Source: Chryseobacterium sp. ISL-6
GTDB taxonomy: Bacteria > Bacteroidota > Bacteroidia > Flavobacteriales > Weeksellaceae
Length of the DNA: 64,000 nucleotides
Assembly (NCBI RefSeq): GCF_018613715.1
Contig: NZ_JAGGPT010000006.1
Coordinates: 62,001-126,000, forward strand
Direction: 5' to 3'
This document shows, one piece after another, positions 61,913-64,000 of the stretch (the first letter of the stretch is position 1; every line of letters starts with the position of its first letter). Under the pieces are notes generated by a model. It saw only the letters and a program-made list of their open reading frames with translations, searched no databases and was not told the DNA's origin. The translations under genes were made by a program, and so were the position numbers.

Positions 61913-62890
61913 ATGTTTTCAGTGAATCATCAAAAATTTATGGAAATGGACGAGCTTTCTCTTCAGAAAACTCCCTTTTTCTTTATCATCGACTTCCTAA
62001 GTGAGAAGGTTGAAATCTATCTAGAGAATGAGATTGAAAAATCAGGTTTATTAATTGATTTTCAGTCAATTTCAATATCTAACAACAAGGAAAAATTACA
62101 CAAAGAAATAATATGGAAGTCATATCCTGAATCATTAGAAAGTTTTAAAAATGGATTTGATGAGGTTCAGAAAAATATTCGTCTTGGAAACTCTTATTTA
62201 GTTAATTATACACGAAAAACTAAAATAGAAACAAATTTATCCTTGAAAGAAATATTTCTTCACTCCGATGCGAAATATAAAGTTTTTTATAAAGATTTTT
62301 TCGTATTTTTTTCTCCTGAAACTTTTGTAAAGATCATTAATGGTAAAATTTATACTTACCCAATGAAGGGAACTATTGATGCTGCAGTAGAAAATGCAAA
62401 AGAAGTTCTGAAAAACGATAAGAAAGAAAAAGCTGAACATTACACGGTAGTCGATTTGCTTAGGAATGATCTCAGTATGGTAGCAGATGATGTGAAAGTT
62501 GATCAGTTTCAACATATTGATCTTATCAGAACACAACAAAAGGATCTCTACGCGATGAGCTCAGAAATTACAGGAAATTTAAAGCCTGAATTTTCAGGGA
62601 AGGTTGGAAGTATTATGAAAAAATTACTTCCTGCAGGTTCTATTTTAGGAGCACCTAAACCAAAGACCTTGGAGATCATCCAAAAGGCTGAAGGCTATAA
62701 AAGGGGCTACTATACAGGAGTTTGCGGCTGGTTTGATGGCGAAAATGTCGACAGTTGTGTAATGATCCGTTTCATTGAGAAAGAAAATGGCACTCTGTAT
62801 TTTAAGAGTGGTGGAGGGATAACCCATATGAGCAAGTTAGAAGACGAATATCAGGAAATGAAAAATAAAATTTATGTTCCAATTTATTGA
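61913..62890 (+). CDS. pabB: Aminodeoxychorismate synthase component I
   Basis: This 325-residue protein, start ATG 61913, is at the short end for the chorismate-binding family. Motifs: KKEKAEHYTVVDLLRNDLSM, YTYPMKGTID, GSIMKKLLPAGSILGAPKPK and KRGYYTGVCGWFDG. It converts chorismate to aminodeoxychorismate with ammonia from a glutaminase partner, feeding p-aminobenzoate and folate synthesis. The longer N-terminal frame overlaps the divergent gene and its promoter, so it is not used. It overlaps the next gene by 17 bp. Confidence 0.92.
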   Translation: MFSVNHQKFMEMDELSLQKTPFFFIIDFLSEKVEIYLENEIEKSGLLIDFQSISISNNKEKLHKEIIWKSYPESLESFKNGFDEVQKNIRLGNSYLVNYTRKTKIETNLSLKEIFLHSDAKYKVFYKDFFVFFSPETFVKIINGKIYTYPMKGTIDAAVENAKEVLKNDKKEKAEHYTVVDLLRNDLSMVADDVKVDQFQHIDLIRTQQKDLYAMSSEITGNLKPEFSGKVGSIMKKLLPAGSILGAPKPKTLEIIQKAEGYKRGYYTGVCGWFDGENVDSCVMIRFIEKENGTLYFKSGGGITHMSKLEDEYQEMKNKIYVPIY

Positions 62891-63500
62891 AAGTATTAAA
62901 GTAGAAGACCAGGAAGTTTTTCTTTTAGATTTCCACCAAAAGCGTGTAAATCAAACATTTGCCCATTTTGGTAAGGAAGGCTCTATTGATCTGTCAAAAA
63001 TCTTCAAAAACCTTGATCATGACGAAGACGGTCTTTTCAAACTAAGAGTGGCTTATGACCTGGATAAAAAGGTTAGAACACAGATGATACCTTACGCTAT
63101 TCCGGAAATACAGGATTTTCAGTTGGTGGAAAATAATACTTTTGATTATTCCTTCAAATTTGAAGACCGAAAGGAGTTAGAAAAAATGAAAATGAAATCT
63201 AAAGCTGAAGAAATTATTATTGTTAAAAACAATCATATAACCGACACTTCATTTTCCAATCTTTTATTTATGAAAGGTAAAGAATGGTTTACTCCCACAA
63301 CTTATCTTTTGAATGGTGTTCAAAGACAAAACCTTTTAAAGAAAAAGAAAATAAAAGAAATGGAAATCACCTTACAAAACATTAAACAATTTTCACACTT
63401 CCAATTGATTAATGCTTTGAATGATTTCGATGATATGTTTATTTATCCTATCGACAGGATCAATAATTTGCCTGGTAATGAAGAATATCTGGATATTTAG
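62874..63500 (+). CDS. pabC: Aminotransferase class IV, aminodeoxychorismate lyase-like
   Basis: This 208-residue protein is coupled to pabB (17-bp overlap), as expected for the lyase that releases p-aminobenzoate. PLP-fold landmarks include the substrate-side NNHITDTSFSNLLFMKGKEW strand and the TPTTYLLNGVQRQNLLKKK phosphate-binding turn (family LLxGxxR). It is short for the family (~250-280) and lacks part of the first strand region. The assignment rests on fold motifs and context. Confidence 0.85.
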   Translation: MFQFIESIKVEDQEVFLLDFHQKRVNQTFAHFGKEGSIDLSKIFKNLDHDEDGLFKLRVAYDLDKKVRTQMIPYAIPEIQDFQLVENNTFDYSFKFEDRKELEKMKMKSKAEEIIIVKNNHITDTSFSNLLFMKGKEWFTPTTYLLNGVQRQNLLKKKKIKEMEITLQNIKQFSHFQLINALNDFDDMFIYPIDRINNLPGNEEYLDI

Positions 63501-64000
63501 TTTTCTGCCATAAATTCAAAATAACCCTTTAATACATCTGCACTATTTGTACCGTAAGTATTGATTTCCAATATTTTAGGCTGAGTATCCGGTTTGAAGA
63601 AATTATCTAATACCCTATCTAAAGTTCTGTCATCCTCTACTTTTGTATATGCGAAACCAAAGTGTTTTGCTAAATATTCAGCGTTCTTATGGTGCTTTGT
63701 TGCAATGAACTCATCTAAAGTATTTGGGTTGGCATTTCCAGGTCCAGGAATAATTTTAAAAATATTTCCTTCCCCATTATTAAAAATGATAATCCTTACA
63801 AACGGAGGGATATATTGATTCCAAAGACCATTGATATCATAGAAAAAACTTAAATCTCCTGTAATCAACAAGGTAGGATTAGAACTCTTGATCGCAAACC
63901 CCATTGCCGTAGAGGTACAGCCGTCAATTCCACTGGTTCCTCTGTTGCAGTACATTCTTCTTTTACCAAAATCAAATAGTTGTGCATATCTGATTGCAGA
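63497..64000 (-). CDS. menD: MenD, C-terminal part (5' end outside window)
   Basis: The minus-strand frame stays open to base 64000, so ~167 C-terminal residues are seen; the ATG at 63953 is internal. The pyrophosphate-binding region of a ThDP enzyme is clear: CNRGTSGIDGCTSTAMGFAI, then GDLSFFYDINGLW (GDxxFxxDxN) and FNNGEGNIFKII. The NRG-SGIDG signature is that of 2-succinyl-5-enolpyruvyl-6-hydroxy-3-cyclohexene-1-carboxylate synthase of menaquinone synthesis. It is convergent with pabC, overlapping at their ends by 4 bp. Confidence 0.93.
   Translation of the reverse strand, partial: SAIRYAQLFDFGKRRMYCNRGTSGIDGCTSTAMGFAIKSSNPTLLITGDLSFFYDINGLWNQYIPPFVRIIIFNNGEGNIFKIIPGPGNANPNTLDEFIATKHHKNAEYLAKHFGFAYTKVEDDRTLDRVLDNFFKPDTQPKILEINTYGTNSADVLKGYFEFMAEN

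Noticed and set aside
1..64000. CRISPR array, rRNA genes or insertion sequences
   Set aside because: I saw no regularly spaced repeats, rRNA signatures or transposase motifs in the window.

Overview
The window looks like a low-GC member of the Bacteroidota, class Flavobacteriia, most likely a Chryseobacterium-type genome. The evidence is the recurrent TAnnTTTG -7 promoter boxes, GLPGLI, DUF5686 and TonB-receptor families, a long C-terminal extension on ribosomal protein L21, tryptophanase, tandem GG-leader 'bacteriocin-like' peptides, and a Bacteroidetes-type (CTn family) conjugation module. It divides into an accessory half (about 1-40.1 kb) and a chromosomal half (about 40.1-64 kb).

Accessory half. 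An integrative and conjugative element (ICE) ends at 40072-40113, where a 42-bp copy of the 3' part of tRNA-Asn(GTT) forms an att site next to a tyrosine integrase (38691-39920). No second copy or intact tRNA-Asn is visible, so the other end should lie left of the window and everything from base 1 to about 40.1 kb is probably inside the element. Reading leftward from the integrase there is a YhcG-type PDDEXK nuclease, a frameshifted NUMOD4-repeat protein, mobA/mobB, a ParA-like traA, and one long minus-strand tra operon: TraE, TraF, a TraG ATPase with an inserted J-domain, three VirB5-like paralogs, TraJ, TraK, a TraL-like protein, TraM and TraN. A terminator is followed by a VirD4-type coupling protein, an M23 peptidase and several ICE-specific proteins, ending in a small thymidylate-synthase-family protein that carries Asp at the residue that sets dUMP/dCMP specificity.

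Cargo at the left end. Bases 1-5646 hold a compact plus-strand operon: a cytochrome P450 (truncated by the window), two unrecognised proteins, an outer-membrane TonB-dependent receptor and a FabD-like acyltransferase. This looks like a small biosynthetic and uptake or export locus. A stand-alone MutS-like ATPase and decayed genes follow. Next is a minus-strand 'grasp-with-spasm' RiPP operon (GLPGLI protein, precursor peptide, ATP-grasp ligase, an overlapping 59-residue gene, SPASM protein), with a divergent TlpA-like thioredoxin. About 11.65-12.55 kb is gene-poor and looks decayed.

Chromosomal half. This contains a DUF5686 outer-membrane protein, three tandem Cys/Trp-rich GG-leader peptides (one frameshifted), rpmA-rplU, a lipoprotein metalloprotease, an acyltransferase, miaE, a DUF502 protein, tnaA, a TonB receptor, a PQQ-type sugar dehydrogenase, a BlaI/BlaR-like pair whose operator overlaps its own promoter, uvrB, membrane proteins including an AI-2E-family transporter, pabB-pabC, and the 3' part of menD. 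The leader upstream of the grasp-with-spasm precursor is strikingly similar to the leaders of the bacteriocin-like peptides 33 kb away. This suggests a shared expression signal for GG-leader peptide genes.
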